Source: Piper betle (Eukaryota; Streptophyta; Magnoliopsida; Piperales; Piperaceae). Taken from it: DNA of 64,000 bases. Shown piece after piece: positions 11,128 through 21,366 of the stretch (within the stretch, counting starts at the first letter, position 1; each line of letters begins with the position of its first letter). Under the pieces are notes generated by a model that was given only the letters and a program-made list of their open reading frames with translations, did not search any database and was not told where the DNA came from. Where the stretch lies: positions 1 to 64,000 of the forward strand of contig JAURVB010003444.1 in NCBI GenBank assembly GCA_033002965.1, in the 5' to 3' direction. A program made the translations under genes and the position numbers.

Positions 11128-11388
11128 ATGCTTAAATCAAGAAAAAAAAACTAAAACACCAATTTTTCTACTCATGACCCTATTTAATTTTGGAAGACGA
11201 AAATTTCCAAGCTAGGAAATTGTAAAACCCCGATTTTCTCCTTATTATATTTTCGAGGACAAAAATTCCCAAGCTGGGGAGATTGTGAAACCCTGAAAAA
11301 AATAATTAGGTTATTTTATTTAGGGTTTTGTAAATCTTAGAATGAACCGTAAAATATTATTTAATTTAATTAATTCTTGAAAAAAACA
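11128..11388 (+). repeat. Right arm of the hairpin, with LTR start at 11284
   Basis: Contains the polypurine/LTR-start junction twice: TGTAAAACC at 11221 and TGTGAAACC at 11284, each preceded by a GGACRAAAATTYCCAAGCT block. The LTR begins at 11221 or 11284. Sequence then follows the U3 start until about 11388, where it changes abruptly into unrelated sequence. Confidence 0.7.
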
Positions 11389-12715
11389 AAACTAAATCCA
11401 CAACTCAACAAATCAAAGTTTAGGGTTTATGGAGGGGTTTTAGATCAACCAACCTTGGGGTGTTTGAGGGTGATGGGGAGGAACTTTTGGGCGAAGCTGT
11501 CAGCGAGGAGGATGGCCTGGAGGTACGTGGGCAAGGTCGTCGCCATCATCGGAGGATTTCTTCTACAACATTTTCGAGTCCGGAAAGGAAAGATCTGCCC
11601 ACCCGCCGTAGAAGGTTGCTTCGGTGGTGATGGTGAGGAAGGAAATATTTTAGCCACACACCCGAAGTTTTTCCACCCCAAATGCTGCCTATTTTTTATT
11701 GGTCCACGTGTAAGTTTCAAAGGCCCCACAAAGAGCCCCATAACTCTTCTCTTACGCTGCTTCATGCCCCTAATTCTTGCGCCGTTGCCTAATCCGTCTT
11801 ATGCTCCCGCATTTGTTGCCGTAGAAACCATGTTGCCCCTCATTTTTGAAAGGGCCACCTGTTTGCTTGATGTTCTTGTGTCCAAATATATTCTCTAATA
11901 AAGATTAATGCGTGCAAAGAATGATCTGAAAATCGGTTGGACCTCTGCAAAAGATCCGATACTAAATTTTCTGCCCTGAGCTCACTTATGGGCCATCCGG
12001 GTACAATTCACGGCCCATATCTATCATTCAAAAAAAGAGAAAAATCTCCACCTTGACCCGCCTTGGCCAGCCATCTCCTGCTGCGGTTGCCCCCCACCCC
12101 ACCACGGTTGCCCCTCCTCCCTCTTCCCCCTCGATCTACCCTGTTCGCGGCGAGTGAGGGGGGCAACGAGCGGTGTCACGCACCAAGCAGTTTCAAGCGG
12201 TGCGTGTGGCACTTGTGGTGCTAAATCCATAAGTCAGCCTAGCGATCTCCGTGAAAGGGGTGTATGAGTTAGCCCCAGTGACATTAAAAGGGAAAGGTTT
12301 GGAAATTCACTATAAAAAAACTTTACAATACTTATATTAAAAACAAGGAATGTCACACACAGGTGGCAAAGCAAGCATAAGACTACACACAGGCAGTCGA
12401 CTCACATGGCCGTGCTCAAGCGGCAAGCGAAGGGCCACGTGCAAGCGGCAAAGACAGAAAAGGTCATGTGCAAGTGGCAAGAAAAACACCAATAATGACC
12501 ACCTCCAAGTGAAGTCGACGCTCACACTTGACAGTGATCGCTAGCAAAATGCTGCTAGTGTACGAGAGGGGTCCAAGTGGGTGTCCCTCCATATATAGCA
12601 GAGGAAATTTATGATACCTCTTAGACGTGGCAGCCAAAGTGTCTCTACCGGCAACCCATGGAAAGTAGTGGGAGTGTGTGACAGCAGACTGGGCAGGGGC
12701 GATCGCGGTGGGACT
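11389..12715. other. Unrelated GC-rich insert inside a short-element LTR
   Basis: Separates the first about 100 bp of the LTR from its TATA box. Two GC-rich blocks (11440-11830 and 12040-12700) stand out from the AT-rich surroundings. A 173-codon frame (11377-11898, +) begins in LTR sequence and resembles nothing I know. The second block repeats a GCAAGYGGCAA-like phrase (about 12420-12485). Possibilities are the U3 of a full-length LTR that other copies have lost, or captured host sequence. No direct repeats were found at its edges. Confidence 0.4.
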
Positions 12716-13659
12716 TCTTTAATTCTATAAATATTCTTCTATATAAAGGAGAGTTCTATTGAAACATCAACTAGATAGTTTGTGAGCACATTGGACTTAC
12801 AAGGGGAAGGCTTTAGGATCATGTGTCATAGTTGTGGGTTCCTCATCCATAATACCTGGTTCATATAATTACTTGAAATGTTATATATTTCGATTTAAGA
12901 GGCTTGGTCGGCCTGAGCCGACATTCGATCCCCATGCGCCGAGTGCAACCGGGCTCAAAGAATTAACTCAATCCAACACAAGGCAGCACCCTTCAAAAAA
13001 TTACTATGTGGGAGTCTTGGTTGACTTGAGTTCATATTCGACCACCATGCGCCGAGCGCAACCAAGGTCAATGAATTGACTCAATTTGACACAGGGCAGC
13101 ACCCCCCATGCCGAAAGGGTGACAGGGCGCAGTGACGCAAGATGGCTCATTATGCACTTGTGATACCGAGAGGGTGAGTCATTGGCAAATATCGGTAACT
13201 ACAAGCCAAGGGCCACTTAGCGTGTGTGCACATACATGAGATTGTAGCTAGATGGGCGGCCACCCTCCCAGCATATTAAGAGCGCAGCATAGTCTCATAA
13301 TCACTAAAGGACGTAATTCAGATGTTGCGGAATATATTAATTATTTTTGTAATTATACGACTTAGTATTTTTGTCACTAACGCGACATTGCCTCCACAGG
13401 TATAAGCATGGAAAGATGGGTAGAGTTGGGACAGCTGGAGGACTCTATTATTGGACTATTCTTTTCTCAAGATTGTTTGCATGGCAGTCGGATTTTGGTT
13501 CGGTTCATGAGGCTTAGATTATTTTGAGCATTTTTCATATTAACTTTTATGTCAAGAGTTTATTTAAAATCCTGAAAAATAATGCAAAATTATTTTATGA
13601 GACACTTAGTTTCATATTGTAACACTTTGCTCGTGGCTCAAAACGAGCGGGTCGTTACA
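12716..13659 (+). mobile_element. Short-element LTR, plus, TATA box to 3' end
   Basis: Runs from just before the TATATAAA box (12740-12747) through two copies of the GCGCAACC..GGTCAAKGAATT region and the GTGACAGGGCGCAGTG block to the terminal GGGTCGTTACA (ends 13659). It is followed directly by a primer binding site. The U3 start that belongs to it is at 11221/11284-11388. Confidence 0.8.
12740..12747 (+). promoter_or_regulatory. TATA box of short-element LTR
   Basis: TATATAAA followed by GGAGAGTTCTATTGA. The same box and leader recur in the other LTR copies, for example near 15584, 14010 and 17010, so transcription of the element would start shortly downstream. Confidence 0.6.
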
Positions 13660-13661
13660 GG

Positions 13662-13673
13662 TGGTATCAGAGC
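13662..13673 (+). promoter_or_regulatory. Primer binding site, initiator tRNA-Met type
   Basis: TGGTATCAGAGC lies two bases after the LTR end. This is the classical plant LTR-retrotransposon site complementary to the 3' end of initiator tRNA-Met, and it fixes the plus orientation of this LTR. Confidence 0.85.
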
Positions 13674-13822
13674 AATCTGGTCCTGTATTAGATGAGTGGG
13701 CTGGACTATGGACATTGGCTAAGGCTGCCGGTCACGGGCCAGAGAAGGACGTGTGCTAAGGCTAGCAACGGAGGCTGAGTGTAGGAATTTTGGGGACGAA
13801 ATTTCCTAAGGTGGGTGGATCG
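13674..13822 (+). mobile_element. Very short internal region between two LTRs
   Basis: Only about 150 bp separate the primer site from the next LTR-like start (TGAGATCCC at 13823). The segment ends in GGGACGAAATTTCCTAAGGTGGG, like the polypurine end of Ty3/gypsy chromoviruses. No coding sequence is present. Confidence 0.5.
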
Positions 13823-14946
13823 TGAGATCCCTCAACTAATCCCACATCTAATACCTATTGTGCATAAGATCCTTTTTATAATTGGGAATGGACTATGGAC
13901 TACAGATCTTTAACATGGTTAGCCACTTTTAAAGAAATTACTTTTTGAATTCCACACATATTTATAAAATTTAATGTAATGACTTCTTGAATTCCACATA
14001 TATTCGTCTATATAAAGGAAAGTTTTGGTGTTAAATAAAACATCCTCTGGATAACTTGTGAGCACAATTGGCTTTAGAGAAATTACATCCATATCAAGAT
14101 TATGTGTCGTAGTTGCGGGTACCTCATCACAATTTCAGGTTCGTATAATTACTTTAAATGTCATATATTTCAATTTGGGAGTCTTAGTTGGCTTGAGTCA
14201 CATTTGATCACCATGCACCAAGTGCAATCAGATCAAAGAACTGGCTTAGTAACCCTTAAAAAAATTACTATGTGGGAATCTTGGTCGATTTGAGTTCATA
14301 TTCGACCACCATGCGCCGAGCGTAACCGGCGTCAATGAATTGACTCAATCCAACACATGGCAGCACCCCTGAAAGATTAAATATTTGCCCCCATGCCTAG
14401 AGGGGTGACAGGGTGTAGTGGCACAAGACAACTCATTATGCACTTGTGATACCGAGAGGGTGAGTCAATGGAAAATATTAGTAACTATAAGCTGAGGGCC
14501 ACGTAGCGTGTGTGTGAATACATCAGATTGTAGCTGGATGGGTGGCCACTCTCCTAGCATATTAAGAGCTCAGCATAGGCTCATAATCATTAAAAGATGT
14601 AATTCAGATGTTTTGGAATATATTAATTATTTCTTGTAATTATAGGACTTAGTGTTTTTATCACTAACGTGGAATTACCTCCGCAGGTATGAGCATAGAA
14701 GGATGGGTAGAGTCGTGACAACTGGAGGACTCTATTATTGGACTATTCTTTTCCCGAGATTGTTCGCATGGCAGTGAGATTTTGGTTCGGTTAATGAGAC
14801 TTAGATTATTCCGAGCATTTATTATATTAACTTTTATGTCAAGAGTTTATTTAAAATCTTGAAAAATAATAAAAATTTAATTTATGATACATTTAGTTTC
14901 ATATAGTAACACTTGTCTCGTGGCTTGGAATGGACGGGTTGTTACA
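13823..14946 (+). mobile_element. Short-element LTR, plus, nearly complete
   Basis: Contains the U3 CACACATATTTATAAAATTTAATG block, a TATATAAAGG box near 14010, the GCGCCGAGCG region (near 14310), the GTGACAGGG block and the GTTGTTACA end at 14946. A degenerate primer site (GGTATCAAAG) follows. Confidence 0.7.
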
Positions 14947-15376
14947 GCCGGTATCAAAGTTGTGTTTCCCACGGAACCATGCAAATCAATCATTACCTTG
15001 TTGAAAGTCTAAGAGTCCACTGTCCCAAGGGTAAATTTTCTTTTATATATGAATTGATCATTCATTTATAAAATTAATTTTCATTATTTTAGATTGTAAA
15101 TAATTATAGGTGTGCTACTGATGTGTCATGCAAGGTGCACATGACGCTTAAGCCAATGAGCGTATATAGGGACGCTTTTACAATCAGAGGTGTTATCTAG
15201 GTATTATGGGTGGTGTGGGACACGTGTGCGATATGGATAACCGTGTCATGGGACAGTGTACCCCACTTTAGCTATGCATATGAGTGGCAATGCTTAAATC
15301 AAGAAAAAAAACCCCCCAATTTTTCACCTTAATCCTATTATATTTTGGAGGACGAAAATTCCCATGCTTGGGACAT
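14947..15376 (+). mobile_element. Coding-free internal region of the short element
   Basis: Begins with the degenerate primer site and ends in AATTCCCATGCTTGGGACAT before TGTAAAACC (15377). It contains the same landmarks as the other copies and no open frame of significance. With its two flanking LTRs it is one of the better preserved units: LTR about 1.1 kb, internal about 430 bp. Confidence 0.7.
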
Positions 15377-15775
15377 TGTAAAACCAAAAATTTTCTCCTT
15401 ATTACCTTATCGATTTCGACCTTTAACATATCAGTATAATGATATTTATAATATTTTTATGATTTAACATCCATTCATATTTTTTGACTTTACATCATCA
15501 CACAAATGACTTTTTGAATTCCACACATATTTATAAAATTTAATGATGTGACTTCTTGAATTCCACACATAATCTTCTATATAAGGGAGAGTTCTGTTGA
15601 TGTTAAATGAAACATCGTCTACATAGTTTGTGACCCCTGAATAGTTCAATTGACTCAGTCCGACACAGGGTAGCACCCCCTAAAATTTGTGAAAGATTAA
15701 ATACTGTCCCCATGCCGAAAGGGGTGACAGGGCACAGTGGCGCAAAATGGCTCATTATGCACTTGTGACCCTGGA
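15377..15775 (+). mobile_element. Short-element LTR fragment, internally deleted
   Basis: Starts TGTAAAACC, keeps U3 and the TATATAAGGGAGAGTTC box (about 15580) and jumps from the GTTTGTGA leader to the GACTCAGTCCGACACAGGG region. It breaks off at CACTTGTGAC, where another LTR start follows. Confidence 0.65.
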
Positions 15776-16227
15776 ACTATGAAAAAAAATAATTTGTAAA
15801 TCTTAGAACGAACTATAAATATTATTTAATTAAATTAATTTTTGAAAAAAACTCATATTATAAATTATCAATTTTGTCTTTTAGAATATCGGTATAATGA
15901 TATTTATAATATTTTTTGGATTTAACATCCATTCGTATTAACTTAATAATTACTTTGTGATTTTATGTTATCACACAAATGACTTTTTGAATTCCACACA
16001 TATTTATAAAATATAATATAGTGACTTCTTGAATTCTACACATAATCTTCTATGTAAATGAGAGTTTTGTGATGTTAAATAAAACATCCTCTGGATAGTT
16101 TGTGAGCACATTTGATACATAAAAGGAAGGCTTTAGGATCGTGTGTCATAGTTGCGAGTTCCTCATCACAATACCAGGTTCATATAGTAGCACTTGGCTT
16201 GTGGCTTGAAATGGGTGGGTCGTTACA
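15776..16227 (+). mobile_element. Second short-element LTR fragment, deleted in the middle
   Basis: Begins near the LTR start (ATTTGTAAATCTTAGAACGA) and runs through U3 and the leader to AATACCAGGTTCATATA. It then jumps to GCACTTGGCTTGTGGC and the terminal GGGTCGTTACA (16227). Most of R/U5 is missing. Confidence 0.65.
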
Positions 16228-16646
16228 GGTGGTATCAAAGCTGGGTTCCCCACGGAACCATACAAATCTATCATCACCTTGTTGAAAGTCTAAGAGTCCA
16301 CTGTCTCAAGGGTAAATTTTCTTTTATATAAGAATTTATCATTCTTTTATTGAATTAATTTCTATTAATTTAGATTGTAAGTAATTGTCGGTGTGCCACT
16401 TATGTGTCATGCTAGGTGCATGTGACACTTAGCTAATGAGCGTATATGGGATGCCTTTACAATCAGAGGTATTATATAGGTAGTATGGGTAATGGACACC
16501 TGTCCGATATAGATAACAATGTCATGGGATAGCGTGCGCCACTTTAGCCATGTATATGAGTGGCAATGCTTTAAAAAAAACATTAATTTTTTCTCCTCAT
16601 AACCCAAGTATATTTTGGAGGACAAAAACTCCCAAGCTGGAGAGAT
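16228..16646 (+). mobile_element. Short-element internal region with primer site
   Basis: TGGTATCAAAGC at 16230-16241 is a one-base variant of the initiator tRNA-Met primer site. The region carries the conserved internal landmarks and ends in ACTCCCAAGCTGGAGAGAT before TGTAAAACC at 16647. No gene. Confidence 0.7.
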
Positions 16647-17593
16647 TGTAAAACCCAAATTTATCTCCTTATTATATTTTCGAGGACAAAAATTCCCATG
16701 CTGGAGATATTGTAAAACCTTGTTAAAAATAATTAGGTTATTTTATTTTTGGGTTTTGTAAATCTTAGAACGAACCGTAAATATTATTCAATTAAATTAA
16801 TTCTTGAAAAAAATTACTATTAGACATTATCAAATTTGACCTTTAGCATATCAGTATAATGATATTTATAATATTTTTCGGAGTTAACATCTAGTCGTAT
16901 TAACTTAATAATTACTTTTTGACTTTACATTATCACACAAATGACTTTTTGAATTATACATATATTTGTAAAATTTAATGTAGTGACTTCTTGAAATCCA
17001 CACATAATCTTCTATATAAAAGAGAGTTCTGTTGATGTAAAACGAAACATCCTCTGGATAGTTTGTGAGCATATTTGACTCATAAAGGGAAAGCTTTAGG
17101 ATCGTGTGTCAGAGTTGCGGGTTCCTCATCACAATACCAGGTCCATATAATTACTCGAAATGTTATATACTCCTATGTGGGAGTCCCGACAAGGGCAGCA
17201 CCCTTAAAAAACTTACTGTGTGGGGAGTCTTGATTGACTTGAGTTCATATTCGACCATCATGCGTCGAGAGCAACCAGGGTCAATGAATTGACTCAATCT
17301 AACACAGGGCAACACCCCCTGAAAAATTAAATACCTGCCCCCATGCTGAAAGGGGTGACAGGGCGCAATGGCACAAGATGACTCACTATGCATTTGTGAC
17401 ACAGATAGGGTGAGTCAATGGCAAATATCGGTAACTACAGGCCAAGCGCCACGTAGCGTGTGTACGCATACATGGGATTGTAGCTGGATGGGCAGCCACC
17501 CTCCTAGCAATTAAGAACTTAGCATATGCTCATATTCACTAAACGATGTAATTCAGATGTTTTTGAATATATTAATTGTTTCTTGTAATTATA
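16647..17593 (+). mobile_element. Short-element LTR, plus, truncated in U5
   Basis: The LTR-start junction is doubled (TGTAAAACC at 16647 and 16711, 64 bp apart). U3, TATA box (about 17013), leader, R region and the GTAGCTGGATGGGCAGCC block follow. The copy ends in TTGTAATTATATGA at about 17593, where sequence switches to the opposite strand. Confidence 0.7.
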
Positions 17594-18198
17594 TGAACTC
17601 AAGTCAACCAAGACTCCCACATAGTAATTTTTTTAAGGGTGCTGCCCTGTGTCGGACTAAGTCAATTCTTTGACCCCGGTTGCGCTCGGTGCATGGTGAT
17701 CGAATGTGGACTCAGGCCGACCAACACTCCCAATCGAAATATATAACATTTCAAGTAATTATACAAACTTAGTATTGTGATGAGGAACTTGTAACTGTGA
17801 GACGCGATCCTAAAGCCTTCCCTTTGTGTGTCAAATGTGCACACAAGCTATCCAGAGGATGTTTTATTTAACATCAACAGAACTCTCCTTTGCATAGAAG
17901 ATTATATGTAGAAATCAAGAAGTCACTACATTAAATTTTATAAATATGTGTGGAAATCAAAAAGTCATTTGTGTGATAACATAAAATCACAAAGTAATTA
18001 TTAAGTTAATACAAATGGATGTTAATTCCCAAAAATATTATAAATATCATTATACCGATATGCTAAAGGTCGAAATTGATAATTTATAATATTAATTTTT
18101 TCACGAATTAATTTAATTAAATAATATTTATGATTCATTCTAAGAATTTAAGAAGTGCATAATGAGCCGTCTTGTGCCACTGCGCCCTTTCACCATAC
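17594..18198 (-). mobile_element. Short-element LTR fragment, minus orientation
   Basis: Reverse complement of the R-to-U3 part: ACCCCGGTTGCGCTCGGTGC at about 17674, the CACACAAGCTATCCAGAGGATG leader, U3 to about 18150, then a short piece of the TGCACTTGTG..GGCACAAG block. It is joined head to head with the plus LTRs on either side. Confidence 0.65.
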
Positions 18199-18945
18199 GT
18201 CTAGCGCAACCAAGGTCAAACAATTGGCCCAATTCAACACAGGGCAACAACCTTAAAAAAATTACTATGTGAGATTCTTTGTTGACTTGAGTTCATATTC
18301 GATCACTACGCGCCAAGCGCAACCGGGGTCAATGAATTGACTCAATCAGACATGGGGTAGCACCCCCTGAAAGATTAAATACATGCCCCCATGCTGAAAG
18401 GGGTGATAGGGCACAATGGCACAAGACGACTCACTATGCATTTGTGACACAGATAGGGTGAGTCAATGGCAAATATCGGTAACTATAGGCCAAGGGCCAC
18501 GTACCGTGTGTGCGCATACATTGGATTGTAGCTGGATGGGCGGCCACCCTCCCAGCATATTACGAGCTCAGCATAGGCTCATAATCACTAAAAGATATAA
18601 TTCAGATGTTGTGGAATATATTAATTATTTCTTGTTATTATATGACTTAGTGTTTTTATCACTAACGCGGAATTGCCTCTGTCGGTGTATGAACATGGAA
18701 GGACGGGTAGAGTCAGGACTGCTTAAGGACTTTATTATTGGACTATTTTTTTCTCGAGATTGCTTGCATGGCAGTGGGATTTTGGTTCGTTCATAGAGCT
18801 TAGATTATTTCGAGCATTTATTATATTAACTTTTATGTCAAGAGTTTATTTAAAATATTTAAAATTAATAGAAAATTAATTTGTTAGACACTTAGTTTCA
18901 TGTAGTAACACTTGGCTTGTGGCTCGGAATGGTCAGGTCGTTACA
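18199..18945 (+). mobile_element. Short-element LTR, plus, R to 3' end
   Basis: Starts inside the GCGCAACCAAGGTCAAACAA region and continues through GTGATAGGGCACAATGGC and the ACTAACGCGGAATTGCCTC block to the end GGTCGTTACA (18945). A degenerate primer site (ATGGTATTAGAGCTG) follows. Confidence 0.7.
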
Positions 18946-19203
18946 AATGGTATTAGAGCTGCGTTTCCCACGGAACCATGCAAATCAATCATTACCTTGT
19001 TGAAAGTCTAAAAGTCCACTTTCCCAAGGGTAAAATTTCTTTTATATACGAATTGATCATTATTTTATAGAATTAATTTTCATTATTTTAGATGGTTAAT
19101 AATTATGGGTGTGCCACTTATGTGTCATGCTAGGTGCACGTGATGCTTAAGCCAATGAGCGTATATGGGATGCCTTACAATCAGAAGTGTTATCTAGGTG
19201 GTA
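18946..19203 (+). mobile_element. Short-element internal fragment ending at chromovirus junction
   Basis: Conserved internal landmarks run as far as GAAGTGTTATCTAGGTGGTATG, then change without overlap into minus-strand pol sequence at about 19203. Confidence 0.65.
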
Positions 19204-19912
19204 TGGAAGTCTAGGTCAATGGCAAACTCCGCTGCCCGCTTAGCAGGTAACCCTGGAAGTTCATCTCGGAATACATCGGGAAACTCTACTACCACAGGAA
19301 TCATGGACGACTCTTTGGGTTTAGACTCAAACCCAACTAAGTTAGCCAAAAAGGCTTTACAACCCTCACCAAACAACTCGATTGCCTCACCAATCGATAC
19401 GATGCAAGATGGATCATGCAATGACCCTTGGAAAATGACCCCCATCTCACAATTACAAGGTTTTCTCACCACTATTTCCCTTTACAGTCAAGAAAAGCCT
19501 GTGCAGACAACCAATCCATTCCCAATAGTACATCATATCCTTTTACCCCATACATGATAAAGTTCCACACATAGGGTTTCCCTTGTATATCTAAGGATAG
19601 GTTAGTCACTCCCAAAGTTGTGACTTCACCGTCTCCCGTTGCAGTAGTGACTCTACAGGACTTGGATAATGGGGATGGTTGGACTCCTAACCTCTTGACT
19701 ATTTGAGATGAAATGAATGAATGTGTACACCCCCAATCAAATAAAACATCCACAATGATTCCTTCGATTAGAATTTTACCTCGGACAGTGTGATCATCCT
19801 CCTCAATGTCCTCGACTTCAACTACATAGAGCTTTGCCTTCCCTTTGTCTACCGGTTGTGCAGGTGTCGGGTAGCAAATAGGAGCTGGTGCCTTCCCTTT
19901 CTCAGGCTGCTC
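19204..19912 (-). pseudogene. Chromovirus protease and RT N-terminus relic
   Basis: Minus-strand continuation of the gag relic at 25170-26200, separated by the inserted Athila-like element. From 19912 leftwards: linker EKGKAPAPICYPTP; retropepsin region ILIEGIIVDVLFDWGCTHSF (the active-site D-S/T-G is D-W-G here, codon 19733-19735, a one-base change from DSG) and DVLLGMDWL; then the RT linker FPDVFRDELPGLP and EFAIDLDFHT, where the copy is cut at about 19204. Protease would process the polyprotein. The altered active site and the truncation mean this copy could not. A stop near 19470 separates the protease and RT frames. Confidence 0.85.
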
Positions 19913-21069
19913 TGTTAAGTGTTTAAAATATATAATATTTACCCATGTTTTTAATATGATTTTGTACTTCCCGGGTATAAACATTATTAATTAAGTAATA
20001 TTTTACTTTATTATTTTAGTTAATTAATATTTTATTATATATGCTTAACTTTGATGTTTTAATGCAGAAAAAGATGAATAAATTAAGCTTTGGATTTGAT
20101 TGGTCATGACACTTGGCGCCACCCAATGGCTACAATGTATGGTGTTCAATGGAGTCGAACAGTTGGAAACTTAAAGGGACATTATAATTAATTAGATTAC
20201 GTCGATTTGTGAACACCCTCTTCGAATTCTTGTATCTCCACTTCTATATAAAGGGGTGGTCATTTGTTGTTGATCATATCTCATCTCTTGGCTTCAGATT
20301 GTAGTAGAAGTAGTAGTTTTAGTTTTTGTAATTTCTTTCTCTTTCGTAATAAAAATTAGTTTCTTTTTTATATTATTTTCTATTTTTATTATGGAGTAGG
20401 CTTTTATTTCGTTCTAGAGAAGAATGGAACTTAACATGATTTAATTGAATTCATTTCAAGCTCTTACTCTTTTATTCAATCGGATCGTTTGAATTATCAT
20501 GTTCTAAATGCTAAGAATAGATTGATCACCTATTTCTTAGATCATGAGGTTTAATTAGATTTCGGGAGAAATTAATTAGATTAGTCATTGATAATTCATC
20601 ATACGACGAGTCTTTTGACTTGTTTGTCGTTGTGGTCGGAAGATACACAACACCGTATGCGGTTGTAAGGCAATTCTTAATGCGTTATTTTGTTGATTAA
20701 TCAATTATCACCGGGAGGTAGAAATTGAGGCAAAATAATAGAAGCATGAAGGAGCGGGAGCCACCATGTCATATAATTATCCTAGATCGACAATCCGAGG
20801 GAATAAAAGATAAGAGTAAGATATGATGAAGATTAAAATCATGTTAAGGGAAATTCGACTCTAGAACGAGTTTTATAATTTTGACTTCTCTTTTAATTTA
20901 AAGTTAGTATTTAGATTCCGTTAAGTTAATTATTTCTGTTTTGTTCTTAATTTTATTTTCTTTAATTAATTTAAGGAAATTCATCTCCCTGTGGGACGAT
21001 ACTCGAATTTATCATTATATTACTTGTTACGACCGTGTACACTTGCATGCTATTAAAATTAGTCTAACA
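19913..21069 (+). repeat. 5' LTR of the Athila-like element
   Basis: 1157 bp, TGTTAAGTG...TCTAACA. A TATATAAA box lies at 20245-20252, followed by the presumed transcription start. Near-identical to 24016-25169. Confidence 0.95.
20245..20252 (+). promoter_or_regulatory. TATA box in 5' LTR
   Basis: TATATAAA followed by GGGGTGGTC. Present unchanged in the 3' LTR (24348-24355). Confidence 0.7.
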
Positions 21070-21075
21070 AGTTTT

Positions 21076-21091
21076 TGGCGCCGTTGCCGGG
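21076..21091 (+). promoter_or_regulatory. Primer binding site, tRNA-Asp type
   Basis: TGGCGCCGTTGCCGGG, six bases after the LTR end, is the site complementary to the 3' end of plant tRNA-Asp. It is typical of Athila-group Ty3/gypsy elements. Confidence 0.9.
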
Positions 21092-21366
21092 AGATCGAAT
21101 TTTCTTAATTAATTTAGGATTAGAATTTTGAGTGTTTTTCTTTTCTTTTTAGATTTTAGTGTCTGATTATATTTTAAAAATAAAAAATAAAAAAAAGAAA
21201 AAAGGAAAAATAAACTATATCATTGTCTTCTTCCTTGCTATTATTTATTATCATTTATTTATTAGTACGGTCACCCTTGTCTTCTTGTGATTCAAAGATT
21301 GAAAGGACTTTGAGAAACTTGTGTGCCGCTGGAAGAAGAGCACAAGAAGCCATAGAGGAAGAAGCC

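Noticed and set aside
11377..11898. 173-codon frame as a host gene
   Set aside because: Begins inside LTR sequence, overlaps an antisense frame, has no recognisable domain; kept only as part of the GC-rich insert.
12350..12544. GCAAGYGGCAA phrases as a CRISPR or satellite array
   Set aside because: Spacing is irregular, copies are few and imperfect, and the genome is eukaryotic.
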